Assembly (NCBI GenBank): GCA_964570665.1
Contig: CAZMZH010000018.1
Location: 7,477 to 71,476, forward strand
DNA length: 64,000 nucleotides
Source: JAJDAT01 sp964570665
Lineage (GTDB): Bacteria; Nitrospinota; Nitrospinia; Nitrospinales; JAJDAT01
Direction: 5' to 3'
Part shown: positions 45,816 through 54,916 of the stretch, one piece after another
How positions within the stretch are numbered: position 1 is the first letter of the stretch
Layout: every line of letters starts with the position of its first letter
Notes under the pieces: model-generated
What the model was told of the DNA's origin: nothing
The model's database searches: none
The model's input: only the letters and a program-made list of their open reading frames with translations
Program-made: the position numbers and the translations under genes

Positions 45816-48155
45816 TTAACTCTTTTGACCGGTTAGCTCTAACATTTTTTCAGGACTTACTCTCATTGCCGCCCCAGTAGGACAAGATCTAACACAAGCC
45901 GGCCCTCCTTTAAGGTCTGTGCATAAATCACATTTAGCCGCTTTTTTCTCTGGCTCCGCTACCTTTGCCTTAAAAAGAGAAGTAAAAAATGACATTATGC
46001 CTTTTTGAGGGGCGTCATAAACCATCTGAATAACTCCATATGGGCAAAACTTCTCACAGTTGCCGCAACCAATACAAGTTTCCTTAATAACAATTTCTCC
46101 ATTGGGCCTTCTAGTCAAAGCATCGGGAGGACAGTCGGTCATACAGAGCGGATTTTCACAGTGCCGACAAGAAGTTGGAACTTGAATTGAAGAAAAACTC
46201 TCCCCTCCCTTACGGTCTAAACGACTAAACCCGTCATGAGTTCCTGCGCAAGCTTTTTCGCAATTATCACACCCTACGCACAAATCTGAATCGATCAAAA
46301 GAACGTTATCAGCATCGGACAACCCCTTACCCAGCATAAAGTCTAATAGTTCGCCAGAATCTCTACTCATTCCAAAAGTCACATTTTGGATTCTTCTTTG
46401 TTCAGCTACTTTGCTAACCTTCTCAGATTCATCTGAATTTTTCTTAAGAAATTCCAGAAATTCATTTTTACCAATAATAATCATTTCGCAACCAACAGCG
46501 GCAGTAACAGTCGCGCATCGAGGTCGAGTTTCTTCGGTTAAAACCGACATCTCCCCCACATAATTTCCAACGGACAAATAAGTTTGAGTGATATCAGCCC
46601 CATTAACTAAACGAGAAATTTTTACGGACCCCTTCCGAATCACAAATAGCGAATCCCCCTCATCGCCTTCTTTAAATAAAACATCGCCTTTTTTATATGG
46701 CTTTAAGGTCGCTTTAGAAGCAAGCTCTCTCAAGGAATCAAATGAAGCGGTTGGGAAAATATCAGATTGCAGGGCTCTCAATATGAAACTTTGGTCTAAG
46801 GTACGCTTAACCGATTCAACCGAACTAATCAGCTTAAGCATTTGCTTGCGAGGAACTTCTAATAGAATACCAGAGCCCCCCATTTGAATAGAAGCCGAGC
46901 GCCTGCGACCCGATAAAAGCCCCATTTCTCCAAAAAAGTTGTCGGCAGGAATCTCTACATACGATCCATTGGGCAATTCGACCTTCACAGAACCCGAAAC
47001 GATACTAAAAAAGGTATCGCCAAAATCGTTCCTTTTAAAAACTATCTTATCCACCAGGTTTTCATGAACCGTCGACTCTGAAATCATTTCCCGAAATTGA
47101 GGTTCGCTGAGCTCTTTAAATAACGACAGACTTTCCCGAATCATTTTTAGATTGTCGTTAGTCTCTCCTTTCAAATGTCCCAATTTCTCTTCAATCAATA
47201 CTTGGTCCGCAGGCTCAACCTCATTACCCAATATATGTTCGACAACTTCGTGCCCCTGGTTAATAGCCTGCTTGATCAATGGGTAACCAATCAGGGAACC
47301 AATCAAATACAAGCCCTGAACATTACTCTCATATCTAGCATTAACGATGGGTACTGCCGTAGGATTAGAGGAAGGGAATTCTATTCCACAACTTTCAAGA
47401 AACTTTCGGGGCATAATACCTCCCAACCGGGCAATCAAATGATTACATTTGACCGCAACTTCACCTTCGGGAGTATTTACAAATGTTTCTTTTTCTTCTA
47501 CGCGGGAAATACTGGAATGGTAAAAACATCGGATCTGGGAATTATCTATCGCCTCTCTGATCAAAGCGACATTTTCGTCTTTTGCTCGCGCAAATTCACC
47601 TTTTCTATTAATTAACGAAACACGATTCTTACTGGCTAGCGCCAAGGCATTTTCAATAGCGGCATCGCCTGCGCCAACAACGATAATATCCATATCCTCA
47701 AAGGCGTCTGGATCGCCCAGTCTATAATTCACATGAGGCAAATTTTCTCCAGGAGCTCCTAGAGGGCGAGGCATACCCATCGCGCCAATGGCCAACACCA
47801 CCGAATCGGCGGTTATAAAATCTTCTCCATATTGAATTTTAAAGCCTGAATCGGCGCTCTCAATTTTGCCTACATTTGTCCGTCCGCTGGCATTAACCCC
47901 TAAATCCTTCAGACTCTGATTCCAAGAATCCAAAACAGATTCTCTAGAGCCTTTTTCAAACTTAATATTAGATCTTATGGGCAGCTTATCCGGAGCCGCC
48001 ATCACGTGCTTTCGAAGTTGGTAATCAAAAATGGTGTTCCCCATTTCTCCTTTTTCTAAAAGGATATGAGAAACCTTTTTCACGGCCGCATTAGCGGCGG
48101 CGCTCATCCCACCAGGACCAGCTCCAACAATCGCTATTTCGTAGTGATCCGCCAT
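45816..48155 (-). CDS. FAD/NAD(P) oxidoreductase fused to two CNB domains and a 4x[4Fe-4S] ferredoxin
   Basis: 779 residues. The N-terminal part is a YpdA/TrxR-like flavoprotein with IVGAGPGGMSAA near residue 10 and a second Rossmann motif VVGAGDAAIENALALA near 160, without a redox CxxC. CNB domain 1 is at about 355-460 and CNB domain 2 at about 475-590, each with a GEM.LL..R.R-like cassette. The C-terminal ferredoxin (about 615-770) has four Cys sets: CVGCDNCEKAC, CRHCENPLCMTDC, CIGCGNCEKFC and CDLC...CVRSC. It would draw electrons from NAD(P)H and pass them on under cNMP control; this is inference. First gene of the cluster; no signal peptide. Confidence 0.9.
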   Translation of the reverse strand: MADHYEIAIVGAGPGGMSAAANAAVKKVSHILLEKGEMGNTIFDYQLRKHVMAAPDKLPIRSNIKFEKGSRESVLDSWNQSLKDLGVNASGRTNVGKIESADSGFKIQYGEDFITADSVVLAIGAMGMPRPLGAPGENLPHVNYRLGDPDAFEDMDIIVVGAGDAAIENALALASKNRVSLINRKGEFARAKDENVALIREAIDNSQIRCFYHSSISRVEEKETFVNTPEGEVAVKCNHLIARLGGIMPRKFLESCGIEFPSSNPTAVPIVNARYESNVQGLYLIGSLIGYPLIKQAINQGHEVVEHILGNEVEPADQVLIEEKLGHLKGETNDNLKMIRESLSLFKELSEPQFREMISESTVHENLVDKIVFKRNDFGDTFFSIVSGSVKVELPNGSYVEIPADNFFGEMGLLSGRRRSASIQMGGSGILLEVPRKQMLKLISSVESVKRTLDQSFILRALQSDIFPTASFDSLRELASKATLKPYKKGDVLFKEGDEGDSLFVIRKGSVKISRLVNGADITQTYLSVGNYVGEMSVLTEETRPRCATVTAAVGCEMIIIGKNEFLEFLKKNSDESEKVSKVAEQRRIQNVTFGMSRDSGELLDFMLGKGLSDADNVLLIDSDLCVGCDNCEKACAGTHDGFSRLDRKGGESFSSIQVPTSCRHCENPLCMTDCPPDALTRRPNGEIVIKETCIGCGNCEKFCPYGVIQMVYDAPQKGIMSFFTSLFKAKVAEPEKKAAKCDLCTDLKGGPACVRSCPTGAAMRVSPEKMLELTGQKS

Positions 48156-48454
48156 ATAATCTCTATAAGTTATTATATCTACATGTCACGTATTCGTTAC
48201 GGGCTCATAATACACAAATTAAGGAACTGAAACCAGCTAAGAATTCCATTCTTCCCTAAAAAACAACTATCTAAATATATTCGTAAAAAAGTCCTTACAG
48301 CGTCACAAATTCTATATATTTTTTTTGATCGATTAAACAATAACTCGGATTACCAATTTTTTAAGATCGCCAATTCAGTTTAATTTAACCGCTTGATTTT
48401 AAAACATTAAATAGTAAAATACCTTAAGTGAAATAAGCCACGTTTGAAAATATC
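48156..48454. other. 299-bp divergent control region
   Basis: Separates the cytochrome cluster (minus) from the CNB gene (plus). It contains no ORF. On the minus strand a TATAAT (48172-48177) lies about 17 bp upstream of the oxidoreductase start. This is too close to the start codon for a usual leader, and no matching -35 was found. No confident operator. Confidence 0.4.
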
Positions 48455-48790
48455 ATGTCGGAAAACACATTATTTCCAAAGGGAAAAGTAATAATTAAGC
48501 AGGGTCGAAGGGGAACCAGCGCTTTTATTATTGCTAAGGGCAAAGCTCAAGTTATCCTGGAAGACGAAAACGGTAAAAAAAAGCTGCTGGCCGTCCTCAA
48601 AGAGCAGGATATATTTGGCGAAATGGGCCTAATAGACGGCAGACCGCGTTCGGCCACCGTTGTCGCTCTCGAAGATTGCGAATGTTCCGTCATTACCAAA
48701 GAAATGTTTAAAAACCTTCCCGATTCCAATCCTGGGGTCAAAGCAATAAAAAAAATAATGGAAGGTCGATTAAAGAAAATTGGCAAATAA
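48455..48790 (+). CDS. single-domain CNB protein
   Basis: 111 residues, almost only a cyclic-nucleotide-binding beta-roll. The cassette DIFGEMGLIDGRPRSATVVALEDCE has the Glu and Arg-Ser pattern of a binder, shared with 60511-60894. No helix-turn-helix. It diverges from the CNB-containing oxidoreductase gene, so both may report the same nucleotide. Output mechanism unknown; it could act by dimerising with CNB modules of other proteins. Confidence 0.82.
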   Translation: MSENTLFPKGKVIIKQGRRGTSAFIIAKGKAQVILEDENGKKKLLAVLKEQDIFGEMGLIDGRPRSATVVALEDCECSVITKEMFKNLPDSNPGVKAIKKIMEGRLKKIGK

Positions 48791-49040
48791 AATTTATTCC
48801 CTCCCGCTTCTTAAGCGCAAATCGTAAAACTCACTCCTTTGATTTTTTAATAGATTCAACTTTTTCGGAACAGCAAAGTTCTATGAACCGCGCGATCTAA
48901 TATGCGACACTTTATCTCTTTATAAACCATGAAAAATATTACGCAGGTTTTGATTATTTATGAACTCAAAAACTCATTGCATTGCGTTTTTTCCAGCGAT
49001 ACTATGAAACTTCATCATTCTTAAAACTATTGTGGGCGCT

Positions 49041-49277
49041 ATGGAAGATAGGTTTGAACCTTTAAAAAAACGTCTTTACGAAATCTGCGACCGTTTGGAC
49101 GAAGAAGAACAAAGTTACTTTAGTCCTTTAATCAAGGAATTTTCTGGCTCCACGTCTCAATTCCAAAGAATTATGCGCGACCTTGGAAAGTTTGGGGAAA
49201 AAATCGGCGATGGTTCCAAATTCGAGATCTATCGACAAGTTCAACATCTGTTTGACGACGGTAATAGAAAAAAATGA
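49041..49277 (+). CDS. small hypothetical protein
   Basis: About 78 residues, helical and charged (RLYEICDRLDEEEQSYFS), with no signal or membrane segment. ATG 49041 chosen; GTG 49032 would add three residues. Its end precedes the acylphosphatase gene by 46 bp. Not recognised. Confidence 0.45.
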   Translation: MEDRFEPLKKRLYEICDRLDEEEQSYFSPLIKEFSGSTSQFQRIMRDLGKFGEKIGDGSKFEIYRQVQHLFDDGNRKK

Positions 49278-49323
49278 ACTAACTTTTTACATCTCTATCA
49301 ATTTCCAAGATTTTTCATCACTT

Positions 49324-49596
49324 ATGGAAACTTCAGCCGTATTTCTTAAAATTCACGGTCGAGTACAAGGAGTTTATTTTCGCGCGAGCGCTCAATCTAA
49401 AGCCAAAGGTTTGGGTTTGGCGGGATGGGTAAAAAATTCCCATGACGGAACAGTCGAAAGTCATGCAGAAGGTCTAAAAGAAAAACTAGAACAATTTATT
49501 GACTGGTGCCGTCAAGGTCCGCCAGCAGCTTCAGTTTCCTCAGTTGAATCTGATTGGGTCTCTCTAAAAGGTTATCAAGATTTTGAAATTAGATAA
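49324..49596 (+). CDS. acyP: acylphosphatase
   Basis: Hydrolyses acyl phosphates such as carbamoyl phosphate. The 90 residues contain the signature GRVQGVYFRASAQ (catalytic Arg) and GWVKNSHDGTVE (catalytic Asn) at normal spacing. The longer frame from 49183 overlaps the preceding gene and is not needed: the domain begins just after ATG 49324. Confidence 0.9.
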   Translation: METSAVFLKIHGRVQGVYFRASAQSKAKGLGLAGWVKNSHDGTVESHAEGLKEKLEQFIDWCRQGPPAASVSSVESDWVSLKGYQDFEIR

Positions 49597-49644
49597 CCTT
49601 GAAATAAAAAATCTCTTTATTTCTAATCCACTCTCATTTTGTCC

Positions 49645-50394
49645 GTGATAAAACTCTCTGGCCTAACAAAACTATATGGATCGGTAAAAGCGGTAGACAA
49701 TCTAGAATTAGATATTAAACCCGGCGAGTTGTTTGGCTTTATCGGCCCGAATGGGGCAGGCAAGACGACAACAATAAAAATTTTAACGGGTTTAATCAAA
49801 CCCACATCTGGAATTGCCTCAATTGGAAATTTTGATTTAGCTAAAAACCCATTAGAAGCAAAAGCAATAACAGGATACATCCCCGACCGTCCCACCATTT
49901 ACGAAAAGCTAACCGGGTGGGAATACCTTATTTTTATTTCCGACTTATACGGATTGGAAAGACGAACGGCAGAATCAAAAGCTCAAGAATATTTAAATTT
50001 TTTTAACTTAGACGAATCTACCAATAAACTGATCGAGAGTTACTCTCATGGAATGAAGCAGAAGCTCGTTATCTCAAGCGCCTTAATTCACGAACCTAAA
50101 GCGTTAATTGTAGACGAACCGTTAGTGGGATTAGATCCCAAAGGGGCTCGTCAGGTAAAGTCGCTTTTCATGGACCTATGCAAACGCGGAACAACTATTT
50201 TTATGTCGACCCATTCACTGGGAATTGCCGAAGCAATGTGCGATAGAATAGCCGTTATAAATAAAGGACGATTAATCGCTCTTGGCAAAGTGGACGACCT
50301 AGGCTTGCAGGCCGGTAAATCTCGCGCGGACTTAGAAGAAATTTTTCTAGAATTAACAGAAGCCCAAAACGACTTTCAAATACCCGATAATTAG
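49645..50394 (+). CDS. ABC transporter ATP-binding protein
   Basis: About 249 residues. Walker A GPNGAGKTTT near 37, Q-loop region, an ABC signature that reads YSHGMKQKL in place of the usual LSGGQ-type block, Walker B ALIVDEPLVGLD. The sequence is of the ABC-2/CcmA-type class. Start is GTG 49645 or TTG 49639. No permease lies next to it, so its partner is elsewhere or absent here. The following gene is convergent. Confidence 0.88.
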   Translation: MIKLSGLTKLYGSVKAVDNLELDIKPGELFGFIGPNGAGKTTTIKILTGLIKPTSGIASIGNFDLAKNPLEAKAITGYIPDRPTIYEKLTGWEYLIFISDLYGLERRTAESKAQEYLNFFNLDESTNKLIESYSHGMKQKLVISSALIHEPKALIVDEPLVGLDPKGARQVKSLFMDLCKRGTTIFMSTHSLGIAEAMCDRIAVINKGRLIALGKVDDLGLQAGKSRADLEEIFLELTEAQNDFQIPDN

Positions 50395-50403
50395 AGGCTT
50401 TTC

Positions 50404-51600
50404 TTACTCCAGCAATTCCATTTCAAAAATCATTTTAACGCTATTCCTAATTAACTTAACTGGAACTATTTCGCCAGATTTTTTAGTTTGTAAAATTTCT
50501 TTAAGGTCTTCAACTCCAGCAATAGGTTTTCCGGACATTTCGATTAAGATATCGTTTGCTAAAATCCCTCCTCTATCGGCATTAGAATTTTTTCCGACGG
50601 ATTTAATTTTGAGCCCTTCTTCAGTTTCTTCTAAAAAAACGCCTAATTTTATTTTCCCTTCAGGAAGAACTTTATAATCAACTTTCCAAGCAAAATCGGC
50701 TAAATACAAAGGAACCGGAACAGATTCGTAACTCATTTCCCGGTCTTTAAGTTCCGGAGGAATTTTCGTAACCGTTGGCAATACTATCGAATAGGAATGC
50801 GGGACTCTGCGAAAGGCTCTCTTTGGAATTCCAAAACCATACTGAACATGGAAACCGCCCGCTAAAACGACTAATTTCGAATTGCGAAACCTTTCTTCTT
50901 TTAAAAAGTTGGCTACAGTTTCGGCCATAGTTTCTTCCCACAAAAGAAGCATTTTGTATGGTTTACTATTTTTTATCGAATGCTTTTCATGACCGCCAAA
51001 TACACTGGCAGAATAAGCCTTGTGAAAAGGATCGTTCAGATCAATATCGGGAAAAGAACCGTCGCTGGAGTTCTCGGGGTATCCCATTTTTCGAAATTTT
51101 TTCTGCGTTTCTTTATTAGATTTCAGCCCCAGTATAGGCAATCGATTTTTTGAAATATAATTAAAAATCGTTTTATAAATTCTATAATCTGTCCCCCAAT
51201 GTTTATAAAATAAAGATTTAAATTTTTGATCCGACAATAATCCCGCTTGCCACAAATCTAATTGGGGTTGGGCAGAGCGACGAAACATTTCCATTCCCAC
51301 AGCCACACGACCAGGAAATTTTTTATTTAAAGCTTGTATAATTTCTAATTGGACACGATGCGCTTCTAAATTATCGTGCGTTTCTCCAATATAAACGACC
51401 CTTGAATCTGACAAGGTATCCATCAATTGATTAAAATTAATCGTTGCCCCCGTAGGGAGATGAATAATCGAACCTACTTCAACATCCTTTAGATTCACAT
51501 AAGGAGATCCCAGGTTCTCCTCAGCTCCAACAAATGAAACTGTCAAAATAGTAAAAACAAAAATTAGATTAGACAAAACCTTTTTAAACAAGAGTTTCAT
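50404..51600 (-). CDS. ChaN-family protein with C-terminal PDZ domain
   Basis: 398 residues. Signal peptide (about 1-27), then the ChaN/Tiki-like domain (about 45-285) with VVYIGETHDN and VGMEMFRRS, whose members bind haem in some Gram-negatives. Residues about 305-395 form a PDZ domain (GLKIKSVGKNSNADRGGIL, then LIEMSGKPI). A ChaN-PDZ layout is known and suggests a periplasmic haem or protein-quality role. It is near, but not in, the cytochrome cluster. The start is the ATG near 51600, with basic residues before the hydrophobic core. Confidence 0.8.
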   Translation of the reverse strand: MKLLFKKVLSNLIFVFTILTVSFVGAEENLGSPYVNLKDVEVGSIIHLPTGATINFNQLMDTLSDSRVVYIGETHDNLEAHRVQLEIIQALNKKFPGRVAVGMEMFRRSAQPQLDLWQAGLLSDQKFKSLFYKHWGTDYRIYKTIFNYISKNRLPILGLKSNKETQKKFRKMGYPENSSDGSFPDIDLNDPFHKAYSASVFGGHEKHSIKNSKPYKMLLLWEETMAETVANFLKEERFRNSKLVVLAGGFHVQYGFGIPKRAFRRVPHSYSIVLPTVTKIPPELKDREMSYESVPVPLYLADFAWKVDYKVLPEGKIKLGVFLEETEEGLKIKSVGKNSNADRGGILANDILIEMSGKPIAGVEDLKEILQTKKSGEIVPVKLIRNSVKMIFEMELLE

Positions 51601-51649
51601 AAAAATTACCTAACTTAACTTAAAAATTAAGGGTGGGAATTCCACCATC

Positions 51650-51679
51650 TTGACATGCAATTATTTATTATTATATAGT
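51650..51679 (+). promoter_or_regulatory. sigma-70-type promoter of rpsU
   Basis: Consensus TTGACA (51650-51655), 18-bp spacer, TATAGT (51674-51679). Starts about 50 bp before the rpsU start codon, with a purine-rich GAAGGGGGG stretch in between. Confidence 0.65.
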
Positions 51680-51732
51680 AGCGTTTTTTAACAAAGCTAC
51701 ACTATATTCGCATTGAAGGGGGGTTGTAATTT

Positions 51733-51915
51733 TTGGAAGTAAACGTATACCAAAATCAGGTAGACAAAGCGCTTAAAGTTTTAAAAAGACAAATGACTAA
51801 AGAGGGATTGCTCAAAGAATTAAAAAGAAGACGCTTTTACGAAAAACCCTCCCTTAAAAAGAAGAGAAAACAAAAAGAAGCGAAGAAGAAAAGAAAAAGC
51901 GCGTATTCTCGCTAA
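51733..51915 (+). CDS. rpsU: 30S ribosomal protein S21
   Basis: 60-residue basic protein of the small ribosomal subunit, needed for translation initiation. Matches S21 (VDKALKVLKRQM, LLKELKRRRFYEKPS) and ends in a Lys-rich tail. TTG start, preceded by a GAAGGGGGG site. Own promoter and own terminator, so a single-gene transcript. Confidence 0.93.
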   Translation: MEVNVYQNQVDKALKVLKRQMTKEGLLKELKRRRFYEKPSLKKKRKQKEAKKKRKSAYSR

Positions 51916-51948
51916 GGTGTCATACTGAAAAAAATGTCTTTTTGCCCT

Positions 51949-51979
51949 AACGGCCAGGGAAATCCTTGGCCGTTTTTTT
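51949..51979 (+). terminator. intrinsic terminator of rpsU
   Basis: AACGGCCA (51949-51956) pairs with TGGCCGTT (51967-51974), followed by a run of T (51973-51979). Starts 33 bp after the rpsU stop. Confidence 0.85.
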
Positions 51980-52026
51980 ATTCCTGTCCGCAAAATTAAA
52001 CCTTCTCATAACGCATTAAAACATTA

Positions 52027-54330
52027 TTAAAGGTTCAACTTTTTTAACGCCGCAAAAGGGTTCGACTCGTCTACCGAACTCTGATTTTTATTTTTTTTCG
52101 GACTGTTTTTCCTTGGTTTTGGAGGCTTACCCCCTTTTTTACCCGGTTCTGGTTTACAGGACAACGCTATCCGTTTTCTTTCTAAATCTATCTTAATGGC
52201 TCTAGCCCTAACAGTTTGACCTACCTGCATACACTCCATTGGATTTTTTATAAACTCTGTCGACATTTCAGAAATATGAATCAAGCCAGATTCTTTTATT
52301 CCAATATCAACAAAAGCTCCAAATTGCGTGATATTTACAACAGACCCCGTATACCAGGTTCCAATTTGAACATCTTCTAACTTTTTTAAATCTTTTTGAA
52401 AAGGAATAGACTCAAATTCTTTTCGAGGATCTTGAGTTGGGGCTTTCAAAGATTGAATAATATCTTTTAAAGTAGCCTCTCCAACTTGGGTGCGAATGGA
52501 GTCGTCGTTTTCTAACAATTCAACATTCAATGGATTGCGCACTAAATCCTCCATTGCTATGTTTCTATTATTTCCCCAGCTTTCCAGCAACTCATAACGC
52601 TCTGGATGAATGAAAGTAGAATCCAATGGATTTATTCCTTTATAGATCCTCAAAAAACCGGCCGCTTGTTCAAAGATTTTTTCAGTAAAACGAGGCGCTT
52701 TTAACAATTGACGGCGATCGACAAAACCGCCTTCAGTTTCTCGAAACTTTACCAGCTTTTCGGCTAAACTCTTACCAATTCCCGACACATGAGCCAACGA
52801 TTGAGAGGATGCCGTATTTAAATCAACTCCAACAAAATTAACACAATCTTCCACTACGGCTCCTAAGGACCTTTTCAATTTAACTTGGCTAACATCGTGC
52901 TGGTACTGTCCAACGCCAATGGATTTAGGGTCGATTTTAACCAATTCGGCCAATGGATCCTGAAATCGTCTAGCAATAGAAACAGCGCCCCGTACCGTAA
53001 GATCTTTTTCTGGAAATTCTTCTTTCGCTAGAAGAGAAGCCGAATATATCGAGGCTCCTGATTCGGAAATCAATACGGCGGAAACGGTCCCGGCTGCAAC
53101 CGCTTCAACATTTTCTTGAAAAAAAGCTAATGTCTCGCGACCATAAGTTCCATTTCCAATGGCGACAAATTCAACTTGATACTTTTTAATTAAACCTTGA
53201 ACAATTTCATAGGAACCCGTTTTATCATTTTTAGGAGGATGTGGATAAATCACGGTATCGTCCAATAGCTTCCCTGTTTTATCGATAACCACTATTTTGC
53301 AACCGGTTCTAATTCCAGGGTCCACACCCATTACGGTTTTTGCCCCTAAATAAGGAGCAAGTAAAAGGTTTTTCAGATTTTTTCCAAATACTTCGATTGA
53401 AGTCTCATCAGCCGATCGTTTTAATTCAGTTTTTATTTCTAAGTCCAAAGAAGGGTGAAGATAAGCAGAATAAGCTTTTTCGGCACAATCCTCCAACAAA
53501 TCAGCAAGCGGTAAACCCTCTTTGCGACTGAAAAACTTTCTTCGAATTAAACTAAGAGCCAAATCCGGTTCTACCCAAGTTTCCACTTTTAAAATTTTTT
53601 GAACGGCTCCCCTTCGCATAGCCAAGTACCGATGACTCGCTTTCGATTCATGGAGCGATTTAATAGTCTCGCGGTAATCAAAAAAATCCTGAAATTTTGA
53701 GTAGTCTTTTATCTTTTCCGCTTCGGTATATTTTTTAGATACAAGAATTCCCTTATTTCCAAAAATATTTCGAAGTTCTTCTTTCACCTCTAAATCGTGC
53801 GAAAACCTATAAATCAATATATCGCGCGCGCCTTCAATAGCTTCATTAAAATTAGCGACAGGATCTTCTCCTACTCCAACAAACTCAGTTCCCTTCAGTT
53901 TTTCTAATTCCTCAAAACTTAGAGAAGTCGATAAGATTAAGTCCGCTAGCGGCTCTAGTCCTCTTTCAATTGCTTTTTGCGCCTTTGTCTTCCTTTTTGC
54001 TTTATATGGAGCGTAAATATCGTCCAACCGACGAATCGTTTCCGCTTCCTCTATTGCTCGTTTCGTTTCAGAATCTAGTTTTCCAGCTTTCTCGATGGTT
54101 TCTAATATAAATAATTTACGTTTACTAATTTCACAGTATTCTTCATGCGAATCCAATATGTCTCGAATTACGGTTTCGTCTAAGTTCCCTGTTTTTTCTT
54201 TTCGATATCGAGCGATAAATGGAACCGTACAGTCTTCATCCAAGGCAAGTTGTAAAATTGTGCGGATTTGCGCATGTGAAACGGTTAGTTTTTTTTCAAT
54301 AAAATGTAAAGACTCTTCAATTAAATTCAT
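52027..54330 (-). CDS. tex: Tex family RNA-binding protein
   Basis: 767 residues. Helical N-terminal domain (1-300), YqgF-like core with MGVDPGIRTGCKIVVID near 330 and VAIGNGTYGRETL near 390, HhH repeat (LAHVSGIGKSLAEKLV near 510), and a C-terminal S1 domain (about 645-720, GTWYTGSVVNITQFGAFVDIG). Tex proteins act in transcription and RNA quality control. ATG 54330 chosen over TTG 54333, with an AAGGAA upstream. Lys-rich tail. The neighbour is a convergent rpsU. Confidence 0.93.
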   Translation of the reverse strand: MNLIEESLHFIEKKLTVSHAQIRTILQLALDEDCTVPFIARYRKEKTGNLDETVIRDILDSHEEYCEISKRKLFILETIEKAGKLDSETKRAIEEAETIRRLDDIYAPYKAKRKTKAQKAIERGLEPLADLILSTSLSFEELEKLKGTEFVGVGEDPVANFNEAIEGARDILIYRFSHDLEVKEELRNIFGNKGILVSKKYTEAEKIKDYSKFQDFFDYRETIKSLHESKASHRYLAMRRGAVQKILKVETWVEPDLALSLIRRKFFSRKEGLPLADLLEDCAEKAYSAYLHPSLDLEIKTELKRSADETSIEVFGKNLKNLLLAPYLGAKTVMGVDPGIRTGCKIVVIDKTGKLLDDTVIYPHPPKNDKTGSYEIVQGLIKKYQVEFVAIGNGTYGRETLAFFQENVEAVAAGTVSAVLISESGASIYSASLLAKEEFPEKDLTVRGAVSIARRFQDPLAELVKIDPKSIGVGQYQHDVSQVKLKRSLGAVVEDCVNFVGVDLNTASSQSLAHVSGIGKSLAEKLVKFRETEGGFVDRRQLLKAPRFTEKIFEQAAGFLRIYKGINPLDSTFIHPERYELLESWGNNRNIAMEDLVRNPLNVELLENDDSIRTQVGEATLKDIIQSLKAPTQDPRKEFESIPFQKDLKKLEDVQIGTWYTGSVVNITQFGAFVDIGIKESGLIHISEMSTEFIKNPMECMQVGQTVRARAIKIDLERKRIALSCKPEPGKKGGKPPKPRKNSPKKNKNQSSVDESNPFAALKKLNL

Positions 54331-54437
54331 CAATTTCCTTAATGAGCAAAAGCTATGCGCCTAAAAAAAGCAGACGTGCTTGGATAGTTTTTAAAATTCT
54401 TCTAACAATGAAATAAATCATCTCACTTTTAACTTTA

Positions 54438-54761
54438 CTAACCTTTTTTATCTCTAAAAAACCGTTCGACTTGAGCGCCTATAAAACCGGCAATAGCGGC
54501 TCCCGAACCAGCCGCCATAATGACCACATCCTCGTTTCCAGTTTGTCGCCCCATAAAAAAACCCGCTAACCCTCCCGCAACAATAATCGTCATAAATCTA
54601 CGACCTCCCAGCCAACCCACAAAACCACCGACAATGGATCCTAAAGCGCCGGCTACTCCCATCAAAATATAACTATTCCAAAAGAAACCAATTAACACTC
54701 CAGTAGTTCCCATTAAAATTATCCCAAGGACAATATCTGTTCTATTGATGCGGTTTACCAT
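54438..54761 (-). CDS. Gly-rich small membrane protein
   Basis: 107 residues with four short hydrophobic segments (about 9-25, 28-50, 55-72, 78-95) rich in Gly and GxxxG-type spacing. Resembles glycine-zipper or YtxH-like small membrane proteins, but no family can be named. Located upstream of tex on the same strand, 107 bp away. Confidence 0.6.
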   Translation of the reverse strand: MVNRINRTDIVLGIILMGTTGVLIGFFWNSYILMGVAGALGSIVGGFVGWLGGRRFMTIIVAGGLAGFFMGRQTGNEDVVIMAAGSGAAIAGFIGAQVERFFRDKKG

Positions 54762-54916
54762 AATTTAAATTTTAAGACGCCCGTCAGAACACACTTCAAT
54801 CTTCGGCCATTTACTCATTGAGAATTAAGGAGTTGCCAAGGCGGGAAGTAATTATTACCATAATAACTTTAAGGTTCAAATAATATTTTCTTCTTAACTA
54901 TCCTTATTTAATTATT

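Noticed and set aside
48327..48342. FNR-like TTGAT-N4 element in the cluster control region
   Set aside because: The second half does not match ATCAA, so it is too weak to call.
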